Shown: in pieces, positions 1 through 8,831 of the stretch | How positions within the stretch are numbered: position 1 is the stretch's first letter | Layout: each line of letters opens with the position of its first letter | DNA from: UBA168 sp011055275 | GTDB taxonomy: Archaea; Thermoproteota; Thermoprotei_A; Marsarchaeales; UBA168 | Assembly (NCBI GenBank): GCA_046635845.1 | Contig: JAQQXN010000001.1 | DNA: 64,000 nt | Direction: 5' to 3' (one strand) | Translations under genes and position numbers: made by a program | Notes under the pieces: model-generated | Database searches by the model: none | Told to the model about the DNA's origin: nothing | The model's input: only the letters and a program-made list of their open reading frames with translations

Positions 1-557
1 GGCTCAAAGGGCGCGTTCGAAATGGAGGCGTATCCCTTCACCTCCTCGTACCTCCACCGGTTTCCGTAGGTCTCGAGCACGAACGCCCTCTCCCTGTCGG
101 ATATGAGGAAGGAGTTGTCGTAGTACTCCTCCTTTTTGGAGCTATTTGACCCTCCAACTCCATACCTTTCCACGAGGTCGACCATCACGTCAAGGGCGTC
201 CCTTGCGCTTTTCCCCAGTTCGAGGCCTATGCGGAGCACGTCCATTCCCAGCATTCCCTGCCTGGGAAAGCGCCTTCTGGTGAAGATCGCCTCGTTTCCC
301 ATCGCGACCCCGTGCTCGTTGAAGCCCATCTCAGCCCCCCACATCCACGTTGGCCTCGATATGACGGTGCGACTCGCCTCCACACGGCCCTTGGCCTCGA
401 CTTCGACGCGGGTCACCCTTATTTTCCCCTCCCTAGGGGCCGAGGAGTAGTACTCAACGAGCTGGGGCTCGTCAGGTTCCCTGTCGCTGTTCTTCGCGAA
501 GTAGGTAACGCCTTTTTCCGCGTTGTTATTGGCAAGCGAGACGAGGGTATCGCACAC
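1..557 (-). CDS. C69-family dipeptidase (secernin-like), 3' part cut by window edge
   Basis: Reading leftward from GTG at 557 the protein begins V-C-D-T-L-V, the C69 pattern in which Cys2 becomes the N-terminal nucleophile. It continues with FAKNSDREPDEPQ, FNEHGVAMGNEA and, near the edge, NSFLISDRERAFVLETYG, all typical of the secernin/PepD group of Ntn-fold peptidases. About 185 codons are visible and the frame leaves the window open. The Cys2 rule fixes the start, and a TATA-like CTTAAAT at 578-586 lies the right distance upstream for a leaderless mRNA. It probably cleaves dipeptides or amide bonds in the cytosol; the substrate is unknown. It is divergent from the TIM-barrel isomerase gene. 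Confidence 0.8.
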   Translation of the reverse strand, partial: MCDTLVSLANNNAEKGVTYFAKNSDREPDEPQLVEYYSSAPREGKIRVTRVEVEAKGRVEASRTVISRPTWMWGAEMGFNEHGVAMGNEAIFTRRRFPRQGMLGMDVLRIGLELGKSARDALDVMVDLVERYGVGGSNSSKKEEYYDNSFLISDRERAFVLETYGNRWRYEEVKGYASISNAPFE

Positions 558-793
558 GTGCCCTTGAAGGCACCTGATTTAAGTTTTTGGCCTTACTTGG
601 GCTTGGCAGGCCAAGCCGTCCTCTCCGCGGCCGACGACCGCTCGTGGGCGTGCCGGCTCGCGTGGTTTCACGGAGGCGCGTGACCTTGGAAGCTTTCCGA
701 TCGCCGAGACATCCTTTTCGTGCCTCGCTACCTCGACTTTCGCCTTTTGTGCTTTTTTCGCGCCGCGTTTTTATTCACGTGGGGGAAAGATGT

Positions 794-1714
794 ATGGTAA
801 AATTTCACCTGGGCTTGAACAACTGCTGGGCAATAAAGAGGTGGCCGGTGCCGTCGGAATGGGCCGACCTCTACCGGAAGATGGACGTGAAGAACGTGCA
901 GTTCTCCTTCGACCTCCTCGATCCCAGGTCGAAACCAGTGGTCCTCGAGTACGGGATAGGGCAGGTAAACGATGCGGTGGCCAAGTACGGCCTTTACCTT
1001 CAGTCCACCTTCACGGGCCTCATACCTTACTCCATGAACTTCCTTGCCCACCCGGATCCCGTCATGAGGGCAGATGCCCTTGACTGGTACATGGAGGCCA
1101 TAAGGGTGACAAAGCTTTTGGGAGCAAAGATGACTGGAGGGCACATGGGGGCAAAGAGCGTTGCCGACTACGAAGACAAGGCCCGCGCCAACGCGGTTGA
1201 CCAGGCCCTCTTCGAGGCCGTAAAGTCCATGCGCGTCCACGCGAAGCAGGAGGGGCTTGAGGCTCTTCTCTGGGAACCCATGCCGGTCCCTAGGGAAACC
1301 CCGTGGAGCCTCGAGGAGGCAAGCCTTGTCCTCAAGAGGGCCAACGAGGGAGAAGGCGTTCCCCTCAAGCTGGCCATTGACATGGGCCACCAGTGCACCC
1401 TCAAGGGATCTGACGGCGATCCCTACCGGTGGCTTGCCCAGCTTGGCGCGGAGTCACCGGTCATCCACCTGCAGCAGACCGACGGGAAGGCGGACAGGCA
1501 CTGGCCCTTCGCGCGCGAGTACAACGAGATCGGCATAATGAAGCCAGATAAGGTTATTGAGAGCTTGGAAAGATCGGGAGCCAAGGAGGTCTACGCCTTC
1601 GTGGAGTACATCCCTCCCTCTGAGGAGGACGACAAAAAGGTCCTTGAGAACGTGGAGGAGACCGTCAAGCTCTGGAAGGAGTACGCTCAGGACCGAGGGC
1701 AATGCCCGTCGTGA
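794..1714 (+). CDS. Sugar isomerase/epimerase-like TIM-barrel protein
   Basis: 306 residues of the xylose isomerase-like (AP endonuclease 2 family) TIM barrel. Likely metal ligands are the Glu in LLWEPMPV, Asp and His in AIDMGHQC, His in VIHLQQTD and the late Glu in FVEYIPP. Members interconvert ketoses, ketose phosphates or keto-inositols; the exact substrate cannot be read from sequence. ATG 794 is chosen because a TATA-like tttttatt at 768-775 sits about 26 nt upstream; an open frame runs further upstream without a promoter. Its 3' end is covered by the opposite-strand PfkB frame for 261 nt, which is odd. The surrounding kinases and isomerases suggest carbohydrate catabolism. Confidence 0.75.
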   Translation: MVKFHLGLNNCWAIKRWPVPSEWADLYRKMDVKNVQFSFDLLDPRSKPVVLEYGIGQVNDAVAKYGLYLQSTFTGLIPYSMNFLAHPDPVMRADALDWYMEAIRVTKLLGAKMTGGHMGAKSVADYEDKARANAVDQALFEAVKSMRVHAKQEGLEALLWEPMPVPRETPWSLEEASLVLKRANEGEGVPLKLAIDMGHQCTLKGSDGDPYRWLAQLGAESPVIHLQQTDGKADRHWPFAREYNEIGIMKPDKVIESLERSGAKEVYAFVEYIPPSEEDDKKVLENVEETVKLWKEYAQDRGQCPS

Positions 1715-2650
1715 GGTCTTTCCAAGCATTTTCTCAACGGCCTCAAGGCTGACGCCCGACGTGCTGACGCCCGTGCACTTAACGGCCGCGGTGGCCTGCG
1801 CAAACCTAAGGCACTCCTCCAGCTCGGCCTTTGTCGACGGAATTCCCCTCTTGCCCAGCATCTCAATGAGGCCAGCCACGAAGGAATCTCCTGCGGCCGT
1901 GGTGTCGACCACATCCACCTTAAAGGATGGCTGAAAAGCGCGATGGTTGCCGCCATCCCACGAGGCCATAACTCCTTCTTCATCGGTTATTAGGGCGAAG
2001 CGTGCCCCGGCCTTTGAGAGGGCGCGCGCCGCGCCTTCCCAATCGCTCTCTCCGGTGAGCTCGCGTGCCTCTTCCCTGTTGAGGTGCAAGAAGTCAACGT
2101 GCTTGAGAGCGGGGGTAAGGTAATCCCATCCCCTTCCCAGCGGCCTTACCGAGTCGGCGAGGGTAACCGCTCCCAGCTCCTTTGCCCTTGCCAGCATGTC
2201 GGAGATCTCATTATCCGCGTTTCCCAGTATTCCCCCTGCCATGTAGAAAAATGAGGGGCTCAGCTCTTCGAGAGCCGAAAGCACCCAGCTTGCGTTGAAT
2301 AGCAGGTTTGCGCCAACGTCAACGACGAATGACCTGTCCTTGCCCCTGGGCTTTAGGCTTACGGTCTTGCCGGTATTAGCTTTGAGGGAGCGCACCAGAA
2401 GCTTTATGCCCAAGGATCCCATGGTCTCGATCAGAAAGCGGCCAAAGGCATCGTCGCCCACTGCCCCAACGAGCGCTATATCCCTTGGGTTGTGGCCGAG
2501 CTTAACGAGCGTGGAGGCCACGTTATCGGGATGTCCTCCAGGATAGACCGATATGCCGCGAGGGGCGTAGACGAGGTCGCCGGGAGAGGGGATATCGGGA
2601 AGGTCGGCGGCCACCAGGTCCACCATCATGAATCCAGAGAGCAGTATCAT
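1454..2650 (-). CDS. PfkB/ribokinase-family sugar kinase with run-on C-terminus
   Basis: PfkB family: N-terminal GG motif region (YPGGHPDNVASTLVKLG), GAVGDDAFGRFL, and the signature DTTAAGDSFVAGL with the catalytic Asp of the anion hole. It phosphorylates a sugar, sugar acid or nucleoside; KDG or 5-dehydro-2-deoxygluconate kinase are possibilities. ATG 2650 is chosen because CTTTATAAGG (rc of about 2668-2680) lies at -26; an upstream in-frame ATG at 2695 lies before this box. The family would normally end near LEAVEKMLGK, at about residue 310, but the frame stays open for roughly 87 more codons, antisense to the isomerase gene. That tail is not family-like and may reflect a lost stop or an indel. 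Confidence 0.78.
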   Translation of the reverse strand: MILLSGFMMVDLVAADLPDIPSPGDLVYAPRGISVYPGGHPDNVASTLVKLGHNPRDIALVGAVGDDAFGRFLIETMGSLGIKLLVRSLKANTGKTVSLKPRGKDRSFVVDVGANLLFNASWVLSALEELSPSFFYMAGGILGNADNEISDMLARAKELGAVTLADSVRPLGRGWDYLTPALKHVDFLHLNREEARELTGESDWEGAARALSKAGARFALITDEEGVMASWDGGNHRAFQPSFKVDVVDTTAAGDSFVAGLIEMLGKRGIPSTKAELEECLRFAQATAAVKCTGVSTSGVSLEAVEKMLGKTSRRALPSVLSVLLPELDGLLHVLKDLFVVLLRGRDVLHEGVDLLGSRSFQALNNLIWLHYADLVVLAREGPVPVRLPVGLLQVDDR

Positions 2651-2866
2651 AAAGTTGAGGCGGCTTGCCTTATAAAGTGCTAAGTTGCGGCGCACCTAAA
2701 CGCTCATTTGCGTTGCGCGAGTAGCCTAGGTGTCAGGTCGTTGCAAGATCGCGCGCGCTTTATCCCATCCAACTGGCGTGCGGTTCTTGGGCGCGCTTGC
2801 GTGCGGCTTTCTCGAGCCTTATGCCTACGCACCGCGTGCGCGTTGCCCTTTACGCCGCTAACGGAG

Positions 2867-3403
2867 TTATTGAGCCAAATAACCCGTGATCTCGTCAGAG
2901 CTGATGATCGTGGCGCCATATACCTTCCTGTAGTAGTCCTCCCAACGCTTGTCGATACGGGCCGCCACCGCGTCTTTGATCACCGCAACGGCATAGCCCC
3001 TGAAGAAGGCATCCGCCGCCGTATGTCTCACGCAGATGTCGGCATCAAGCCCGATCAGTACGACCTCGCTGACGCCGAGCGAGCGAAGAAGGTAGTCCAA
3101 GGGCGTGCCGTAAAACGCTGAGTACGCGTGCTTCTCGAGCACCACCTCGCCGGCGCGAGGATGAAGCTCCTCCACGACCTCCGCTCCCCACGTTCCCTTC
3201 ATGGCGTGGTTGCCCCAAAGCCTCATCTCGAAGTCGGTTGGAAGATGGGAATCATTGGTGAAGAAAACGGGAAGGCTTGCTTTTCTGAAGGCTTCGAGAA
3301 CCTTCGCTGCGGGCCCCACGGTCGAGGCCGCCTCTTCCGTTTTTAGGGCTCCATGAACGAAGTCGTTGAGCATGTCAACCACGATCAAAGCCTTCTTGAC
3401 CAT
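2867..3403 (-). CDS. Isochorismatase/nicotinamidase-family cysteine hydrolase
   Basis: 178 residues, the usual length. The catalytic triad is visible: Asp in VVDMLNDF, Lys in LEKHAYSAF and Cys in GLDADICVRHTA (near residue 123). The family hydrolyses amide or ester bonds, e.g. nicotinamide to nicotinate, N-carbamoyl compounds or isochorismate. Nicotinamidase is possible because de novo NAD genes are also in this window, but the metal-binding Asp-x-His set is not clear to me, so the substrate is left open. The TATA-like CCTTAAATTC (rc of 3421-3430) lies 26 nt before the ATG, indicating a leaderless single-gene transcript, divergent from the FGGY kinase. Confidence 0.8.
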   Translation of the reverse strand: MVKKALIVVDMLNDFVHGALKTEEAASTVGPAAKVLEAFRKASLPVFFTNDSHLPTDFEMRLWGNHAMKGTWGAEVVEELHPRAGEVVLEKHAYSAFYGTPLDYLLRSLGVSEVVLIGLDADICVRHTAADAFFRGYAVAVIKDAVAARIDKRWEDYYRKVYGATIISSDEITGYLAQ

Positions 3404-3481
3404 AAGACCCTCTTGGCTTGGAATTTAAGGCAATGCACCTGCGGCACAACGCGTAAAGGCCCTTGCATTCGCTTGAGTGGC

Positions 3482-4939
3482 TTGACAGGCGCGGCCTTTA
3501 CTTCATCTCTCGCGGTTGATTTGGGCGCCAGCGGTGGAAAATCTTTCCTCGGTTCTTTTGACCCCGACAGGAGGGTTGTTTTTGTGAATCAGGTGAGGGT
3601 TTTTCAGAACCACGCCGTCGCCATGGGTGGGCACCTTTACTGGGATATCCCCAGGTTGTGGGAGGAGATAAAGGAATCCATGAAGGTGGCGGGACCGGTG
3701 TCGTCGATTGGGATAGACAGCTGGGGCGTTGACTTCGCCCTGCTCAGGGAGAGGGAGATGGTTGGCCTTCCCTACGCTTACAGGGACCCGTGCTTCAAGG
3801 GGGCAATGGACCAGGTACTTCGGCTGCTTCCAAGGGAAGAGATTTTCCAGAAAACGGGAATACAGTTTTTGGAGTTCAACACCCTTTATCAGCTGTTTTG
3901 GCTCTCTCGGCACGCATCTCACAAGTTGCGCTCCTACCTTCTGATGATCCCAGACCTCTTTCACTACTACCTCACTGGCATCCCTGCTGGAGAGCTCACG
4001 AACGCCACGACGACTCAGCTCATGGGGCTCGATGGGAGGTGGTGGGAAGAGGCCATGCGCCTGCTCGGCATAGAGCTCGAGCTTCCAACGACCCTTAAGC
4101 CATCAGCCAATGTGGGAGAGCTTGGCGGGGACGTCAGCGCCGAGGTTGGCTTCAGGGCATCTGTAATCTTGCCAGCGACGCACGACACCGCGTCGGCTAT
4201 CGCCGCGGCGCCTGAGGTTTCCGATGACGTGGCCTACGTGAGCTCGGGGACGTGGGACCTCGTGGGGCTCGAGCTCTCGTCACCCATCGCGACGCGCGAG
4301 GCGATGCTCAACAACTTCTCGAACGAGGGAGGTGCCTTTTCGAAGGTGAACTTCCTCAAGAACATGCAGGGAATGTGGATCATTCAGGGGCTTAAGAGGT
4401 CCATCGAAGCCGCGCATCACAGGGATTACTCTTACGATGAACTTGTTGAGCTGGCCTCTCGGTCAAGCGATGTCAATTCATATGTGGACGTAGATGATCC
4501 GAGATTTCTGTTTCCAGCGGACATGGCCAAGGAAGTGACGAGTTACCTAGAGGAAACGGGGCAGCAGAAGCCCATGGGAGAAGGAGAGACGTTGAGGGTG
4601 GTTATCAGGAGCTTGGCGCTGAAGCGTAGGTACATCCTGGAGATGGCTGAAAAGCTCTCAGGGAGGAGGATAAGGGCGATCAACGTCGTGGGAGGAGGGT
4701 CAAGAAATTGGCTGTTAAACCAGATGACCGCTGACGCCCTGGGAGTCCCGGTTTTCGCGGGGCCTGACGAGGCAACGGCCGTGGGGAACCTCTTGGTGCA
4801 GCAGGTCGGCTTGGGAAACCTATCCCCATCGCAGCTAAGAGACGCCGTGAGGAGATCGTTCAAGGTTAGGAAGTTTGAACCAGAGGGAAAGGACGACGCT
4901 TATTCAGGATTTCTGCGCAGGCTCGGTCTGGAGGAATAG
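3482..4939 (+). CDS. FGGY carbohydrate kinase, rhamnulokinase-like
   Basis: FGGY kinase with two actin-like ATPase domains. LAVDLGASGGK opens the first; TGIQFLEFNTLYQLFWL is very close to the rhamnulokinase motif; SSGTWDLVGLE and VVGGGSRNWLLNQMTADALG form the second nucleotide-binding domain. It would phosphorylate L-rhamnulose or a related ketose. TTG 3482 gives 485 residues, the size of RhaB; TTG 3473 is an alternative, and the open frame reaches back to 3353 over the divergent promoter. A weak TATA-like cgtaaaggc at about 3450-3458 fits TTG 3482. No RhaA or RhaD homologue is evident beside it, although the TIM-barrel isomerase 2 kb away could supply the ketose. Confidence 0.75.
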   Translation: MTGAAFTSSLAVDLGASGGKSFLGSFDPDRRVVFVNQVRVFQNHAVAMGGHLYWDIPRLWEEIKESMKVAGPVSSIGIDSWGVDFALLREREMVGLPYAYRDPCFKGAMDQVLRLLPREEIFQKTGIQFLEFNTLYQLFWLSRHASHKLRSYLLMIPDLFHYYLTGIPAGELTNATTTQLMGLDGRWWEEAMRLLGIELELPTTLKPSANVGELGGDVSAEVGFRASVILPATHDTASAIAAAPEVSDDVAYVSSGTWDLVGLELSSPIATREAMLNNFSNEGGAFSKVNFLKNMQGMWIIQGLKRSIEAAHHRDYSYDELVELASRSSDVNSYVDVDDPRFLFPADMAKEVTSYLEETGQQKPMGEGETLRVVIRSLALKRRYILEMAEKLSGRRIRAINVVGGGSRNWLLNQMTADALGVPVFAGPDEATAVGNLLVQQVGLGNLSPSQLRDAVRRSFKVRKFEPEGKDDAYSGFLRRLGLEE

Positions 4940-5045
4940 CGGATCGAAATCGAGCCTAGGCGGATCTGCGCAAATCCATGCGATTAATGGGTGTCGGCGG
5001 AAACCCGATAGCGCATCACGAAGCGTCGGCGGAAGCTCGACGCGT

Positions 5046-6305
5046 TTACGCCGAATTGGCCAAGTAGGGTATGACGTAAGGTCCGCCAGGTATTGCCACG
5101 ATTTTGTCTCCTCCTGCTAGCCTTAGCGCGATTTCCAGCGCTTCGTCAAAGCTTGACGCCGGGATCATGTTAAGCTCTTCCACATCTTTCTCCTTCACTC
5201 CCTCGCTCACTACCACCACCTTGCTTTTTAGAAGCACCTGCTCAAGCTTCTGGACCTGCCATTGGTCTCTTATGGGCTCTTCCTGCCTTATCCGATCAAG
5301 GATCTTGGAGGGGTTCTTGCTGTACGCTGCGAGCTCTCTGAAGCTTTCGTGCCCAATTCCCTCACGGCAACGGGAGAGGATCACTATAGCCCCTCCCCGC
5401 TTTGTTACCCGGGCCGCGGTGGTCATGCCCTTCACCGCCTGATACAGGTTAAGATCGAGGGGAGCACCGCCGTTGGTAACGACGGTCACATCAGCCTTGA
5501 AGGGGACAGTGACCCTCCCAAAGGAATCGTATTTCTTCGCTCCAAGGACGTGCGCCTGATAGGGGTCTCCCGAGAAAGCCGCGATCACCCTTCTCTGCTC
5601 ATCAAGTAAGACGTTAACTATAAAGCGGAAAGTCTTAACCATTTTCGCGGCCTCAACCATGTCTTCATGGATTGGGTTGCCTTCAAGGTAACCGTAGTCC
5701 GATCTTGGGTCCGCTATCTTTTTGTAATCGTGGTTTTGATAGACGGTGCGCGTGGACGCGGCGCCGGGAAGCAGGAGCTTTCTTCCGCCGCTGTAGCCAG
5801 CGAAGAAGTGGGGCTCTATGAGTCCGGTACCGATTATCAGGTCGGAAACGGCAACTGATCTGTTAAGATAAAAGTCGGTACCCCTTGACGTTTTTCCTAC
5901 GTATGCGGTATCTTCATCGTCGGAGTTGTGGTTTACGACCTCATATCTTTCATATATTTCGTCTCCCACAAGCTTTCTCAGCTCTTCTTCCCCGGCAGGT
6001 CTGTGAAGGCCATTTGAAACAACGATCGTTATGCCATGCCCCTGGCCAATGGCATCGATCAGCGCGGTTAGTATGGGAGCGTTTGGCGTGGCCCGGGTCT
6101 TATCGGTTACCAGCACGGAGATTCTTTCGGTGCCCCCGACAAGCTCCTCTAGCGTAAACCCAATGGAGTTCCTCAACGACTTCATGATCACGTTAGTGGT
6201 CTCGCTTTCTGGCACCCCAGCGGGTATATGCGCTTTGGCCACAAAGGCACTACTGGGTAACTCTATCTGCATGCCCTTTTCGCCATAAGGCATGAGAAGC
6301 TTCAA
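5046..6305 (-). CDS. LarA-family nickel-dependent racemase/epimerase
   Basis: Nucleophile-pincer enzyme family. SNGLHRPAGEEE matches the catalytic-His region, EPHFFAGYSGGRKLLLPG carries the second His and the Lys that tethers the nickel pincer cofactor, and the remainder aligns in character to about 420 residues. Known members racemise lactate, malate or 2-hydroxyacids and epimerise sugar acids such as gluconate. TTG 6305 is chosen because the TATA-like box ttttaagg (6329-6336) overlaps the upstream ATG at 6329 and lies about 26 nt before the TTG. The resulting MKLLMPYGEKG start matches LarA N-termini. No larB, larC or larE cofactor genes are in the window. The sugar context favours a sugar-acid substrate, by inference. 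Confidence 0.82.
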   Translation of the reverse strand: MKLLMPYGEKGMQIELPSSAFVAKAHIPAGVPESETTNVIMKSLRNSIGFTLEELVGGTERISVLVTDKTRATPNAPILTALIDAIGQGHGITIVVSNGLHRPAGEEELRKLVGDEIYERYEVVNHNSDDEDTAYVGKTSRGTDFYLNRSVAVSDLIIGTGLIEPHFFAGYSGGRKLLLPGAASTRTVYQNHDYKKIADPRSDYGYLEGNPIHEDMVEAAKMVKTFRFIVNVLLDEQRRVIAAFSGDPYQAHVLGAKKYDSFGRVTVPFKADVTVVTNGGAPLDLNLYQAVKGMTTAARVTKRGGAIVILSRCREGIGHESFRELAAYSKNPSKILDRIRQEEPIRDQWQVQKLEQVLLKSKVVVVSEGVKEKDVEELNMIPASSFDEALEIALRLAGGDKIVAIPGGPYVIPYLANSA

Positions 6306-6463
6306 ACCATGGTTAGTTACGCCTCGCATTTTAAGGTTGAAGTGAGCGTCATCCGTAACGCCTTACCGCTTGGAGCGCTCACTGCTTCGAGCATGGGTGA
6401 GGTGGCGGGAAACTTGTAAGCGATTAGCCTTCAGTTGATCAGGTGCTTCTTCTACCCTACGAG

Positions 6464-7843
6464 CTACTTGTCGTGGGGAAAAGTCGCTCGTTTTGGTGCG
6501 TCTATGGCGTTCCTTTGCTTCTCGTAAGTGTCGTAGACGTTGTACCTCTTAAGTACGTTCTCCACCCAGCTTTTTGCGGGTATCCCGCTTTCGGTGATCT
6601 TTTTGAGTGGGTCGACCCTTGGTCCAAGCTGTTCGTCTTCCCACCTTCTCAGCTTGAGTTCAAGTTCGTTGGCCAAGTCGGGCCTTTCGTTAATTATGTT
6701 CTTTTCCTCCTTGGGGTCGTTATCGAGGTCGTAAAGCTCGAGCCGCGGAGTGGGCCAGTACGTGGCCTCGTAGGTAAGTATGAGCTTGTGCCTCTTCTCT
6801 CTAATCATCCTTTTGGCGGTCCAAAGTGCCTGATTTGAGTAAACGGTTTCCCTTCCCTTCGCGCCAGTCGCAACGTCTCTCAGGTCAAGACCCTCGGGAT
6901 CCGTAGGAGACAGTCCCGCCATCTTCAAAATCGTGGACGTGACGTCAATGCCTTGAACCAGCTCGCTCACCCGCGCCGCTGGAAAAATCCCAGGCATCCT
7001 GATCATTAGGGGAACGTGTATCGTTGTCTCGTAGACATCGGCATGATCAAAGTAAAAGCCATGCTCTCCCATGCTCTCCCCGTGGTCCGCGGTTAGAAAA
7101 ATCGCCGTATCGTCCGTTAGACCCAGGTCATCTATTTTTTGTATTAGCTCACCTACGGCGTCGTCTACGTGCCTTATCTCTCCATCATATTGGGAAATTA
7201 TGAAGTTCAGATCGGTCACGTCAGCGTATCCTGCCTCCTTGAGCCAGGTTAAGTGATGGTACCAAAGCGGCGTGCTCTTGAGCTCGTCCAAGCTGTGGTT
7301 GCTGGGATCGTTATATACCCCGTCGTAAAACATCTTGCGGTACTTCTCAGGAGGCATGTACGGGGTGTGAGGGTCCCAGTAGTGTACAAAGAGGAAGAAG
7401 TCCTCCTTCTGGTGCTGCTCTATCCAGGGGAGGGCCATGGCGTTTATCTCCTCCGCCTGCACCCTCTGTATCCTTGAGGGATTGCCAGCCACTGGGTTCA
7501 TGTAGTAGTGAAAGCCCCTGGAGAAGTACTTCTTCATTATGTAGAGGGTGGAGACGGCGCCAGTTACGTATCCCTTGGAGGCCAGGAGTTGCTGAAGCAG
7601 CGGAACCTCATCGCCAATCGTTTCGTGGGGGCTATGGCTCACGACACCGGTCTTTATCCCCCTCTTGCCCGTCATCATGGCCGTGAAGGAGGGCTGAGTG
7701 GGGACGTCAGTTGCGGTGTCGTTTAGGAAAACAGTGCTTTCCCTTGCCAGCTTGTCGATGGAGGGGCTAGTGTTTTTCGCGTAGCCATAACAACCAAGGT
7801 GATCGGCCCTGAGCGTATCTATCACGATGAGTATGAACTTCAT
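6464..7843 (-). CDS. Sulfatase-fold (alkaline phosphatase superfamily) hydrolase with Thr nucleophile
   Basis: 459 residues. N-terminal IVIDTLRADHLGCYGY and later LTADHGESMGEHGFYFDHADVYE are the metal-binding segments of the sulfatase/alkaline phosphatase superfamily; a C-terminal ELYDLDNDPKEEKNI segment is typical of sulfatases. The position that is Cys/Ser in CxPxR of true sulfatases reads T-Q-P-S-F, so the nucleophile is Thr and the following Arg is missing. No formylglycine can form, so it more likely hydrolyses phospho- or phosphonate esters. There is no signal peptide, so it acts in the cytosol. TATA-like CTTAAATTT (rc of 7862-7870) lies 26 nt before the ATG. Confidence 0.78.
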   Translation of the reverse strand: MKFILIVIDTLRADHLGCYGYAKNTSPSIDKLARESTVFLNDTATDVPTQPSFTAMMTGKRGIKTGVVSHSPHETIGDEVPLLQQLLASKGYVTGAVSTLYIMKKYFSRGFHYYMNPVAGNPSRIQRVQAEEINAMALPWIEQHQKEDFFLFVHYWDPHTPYMPPEKYRKMFYDGVYNDPSNHSLDELKSTPLWYHHLTWLKEAGYADVTDLNFIISQYDGEIRHVDDAVGELIQKIDDLGLTDDTAIFLTADHGESMGEHGFYFDHADVYETTIHVPLMIRMPGIFPAARVSELVQGIDVTSTILKMAGLSPTDPEGLDLRDVATGAKGRETVYSNQALWTAKRMIREKRHKLILTYEATYWPTPRLELYDLDNDPKEEKNIINERPDLANELELKLRRWEDEQLGPRVDPLKKITESGIPAKSWVENVLKRYNVYDTYEKQRNAIDAPKRATFPHDK

Positions 7844-8003
7844 ATAGATGAATTATCAATCAAATTTAAGTGTTGTTCGCGTTCTGCGAGAAGCGGTAGC
7901 TCAGGAACGTCTTCATCGGCGCGCTTTGGTGGTGATTTGGGACGGCTTCACAGCCTGATGGGTCGCTTGCCGCAAGCCGTTTACGCCAAGCGGTGTCCTA
8001 CGT

Positions 8004-8831
8004 ATGCTTTACACGAGGATAGGTGAGGGAAATTCTCTGGAGAAAATATTCGACTACGACCGCTTTTCCCTTTACGGCTTGAGGGCTTCCTCAGACGCGA
8101 GCTTCGAGATAGGTCAAAGCGCGTCGGAGAGATTGGTCTTTTCGCTGAAGGGAGGCTTTATCATCAACGGGCGGAGCGTTGAGGAAAAAGATATGGCCTA
8201 CCTGCCATCAAGCTTCAAGGGGAGGATTGCCGTGTCGCGCGGATCGGTCACGTACTTGGCCGAGTCGCGGTATAGCTCTTCCCTCCCATTCTACGTTAAG
8301 CGCTATGCCGACGTTCCTTCCTTGGAGGTGGGCCTGCGGAACTACACGAGAAGGGTTAAGACGATGATAGGTGAGGGAGATCCCGCGATCAGCTTCCTCG
8401 CTGGATACACAGAGGAGTATCCAGGAAACTGGAGCTCGTACCCCCCTCACAGACATGAGGGAAAGCCCGAGGCGTACGTGTTCTATGGCGTGGATCCCGG
8501 CTACGCGATTCAGATGTCCATGAAGGATGGGGAGGAGAGGGCCTACGTGGTTCACGATTACGACGTCTTTCTTATAACTGGCGGCTATCACCCTCACGTG
8601 AGCTCACCTCTTACTGGGAGCGGATACGCGTGGGTTATAGCGGCTCCCCCCGACCAAAGGAAGCTTGAGGTTGAAGTTCACCCGAGCTTCAGGCAAGAGG
8701 AAACCGGAATGACACACCTCACGGTCAGGCGAGCGATAACGGCTCTGCCCAACTGCTTTCGTGAAATGCGCATACCTGCCGTAGATAGTGCAGGGCTTCA
8801 GCGCTGGGCAGGAAGCCGTTCAAGAAGCTAG
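8004..8831 (+). CDS. 5-deoxy-glucuronate isomerase-like bicupin (IolB/KduI family)
   Basis: Bicupin of the IolB/KduI family. The second cupin shows metal ligands in SSYPPHRHEGKPEAYVFYGVDPG and TGGYHPHVSSP, arranged as in IolB. IolB isomerises 5-deoxy-glucuronate in inositol breakdown; KduI isomerises 5-keto-4-deoxyuronate from pectin or alginate. Here the motif spacing looks nearer IolB. The homologous part ends near KLEVEVHPSFR, and the last 45 or so codons run over the opposite PFK gene for 107 nt and look unrelated. A TATA-like gtttacgcc at about 7979-7987 suits the ATG at 8004. Together with PfkB, a TIM-barrel isomerase and an IolG-like dehydrogenase, this hints at inositol or uronate use. 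Confidence 0.7.
   Translation: MLYTRIGEGNSLEKIFDYDRFSLYGLRASSDASFEIGQSASERLVFSLKGGFIINGRSVEEKDMAYLPSSFKGRIAVSRGSVTYLAESRYSSSLPFYVKRYADVPSLEVGLRNYTRRVKTMIGEGDPAISFLAGYTEEYPGNWSSYPPHRHEGKPEAYVFYGVDPGYAIQMSMKDGEERAYVVHDYDVFLITGGYHPHVSSPLTGSGYAWVIAAPPDQRKLEVEVHPSFRQEETGMTHLTVRRAITALPNCFREMRIPAVDSAGLQRWAGSRSRS

Noticed and set aside
728..1390. 220-codon open frame on the minus strand.
   Set aside because: Antisense shadow of the TIM-barrel isomerase, whose catalytic residues are conserved; no promoter or family features.
2708..3121. 137-codon plus-strand frame.
   Set aside because: Antisense to the cysteine hydrolase gene; composition typical of GC-rich shadow frames.
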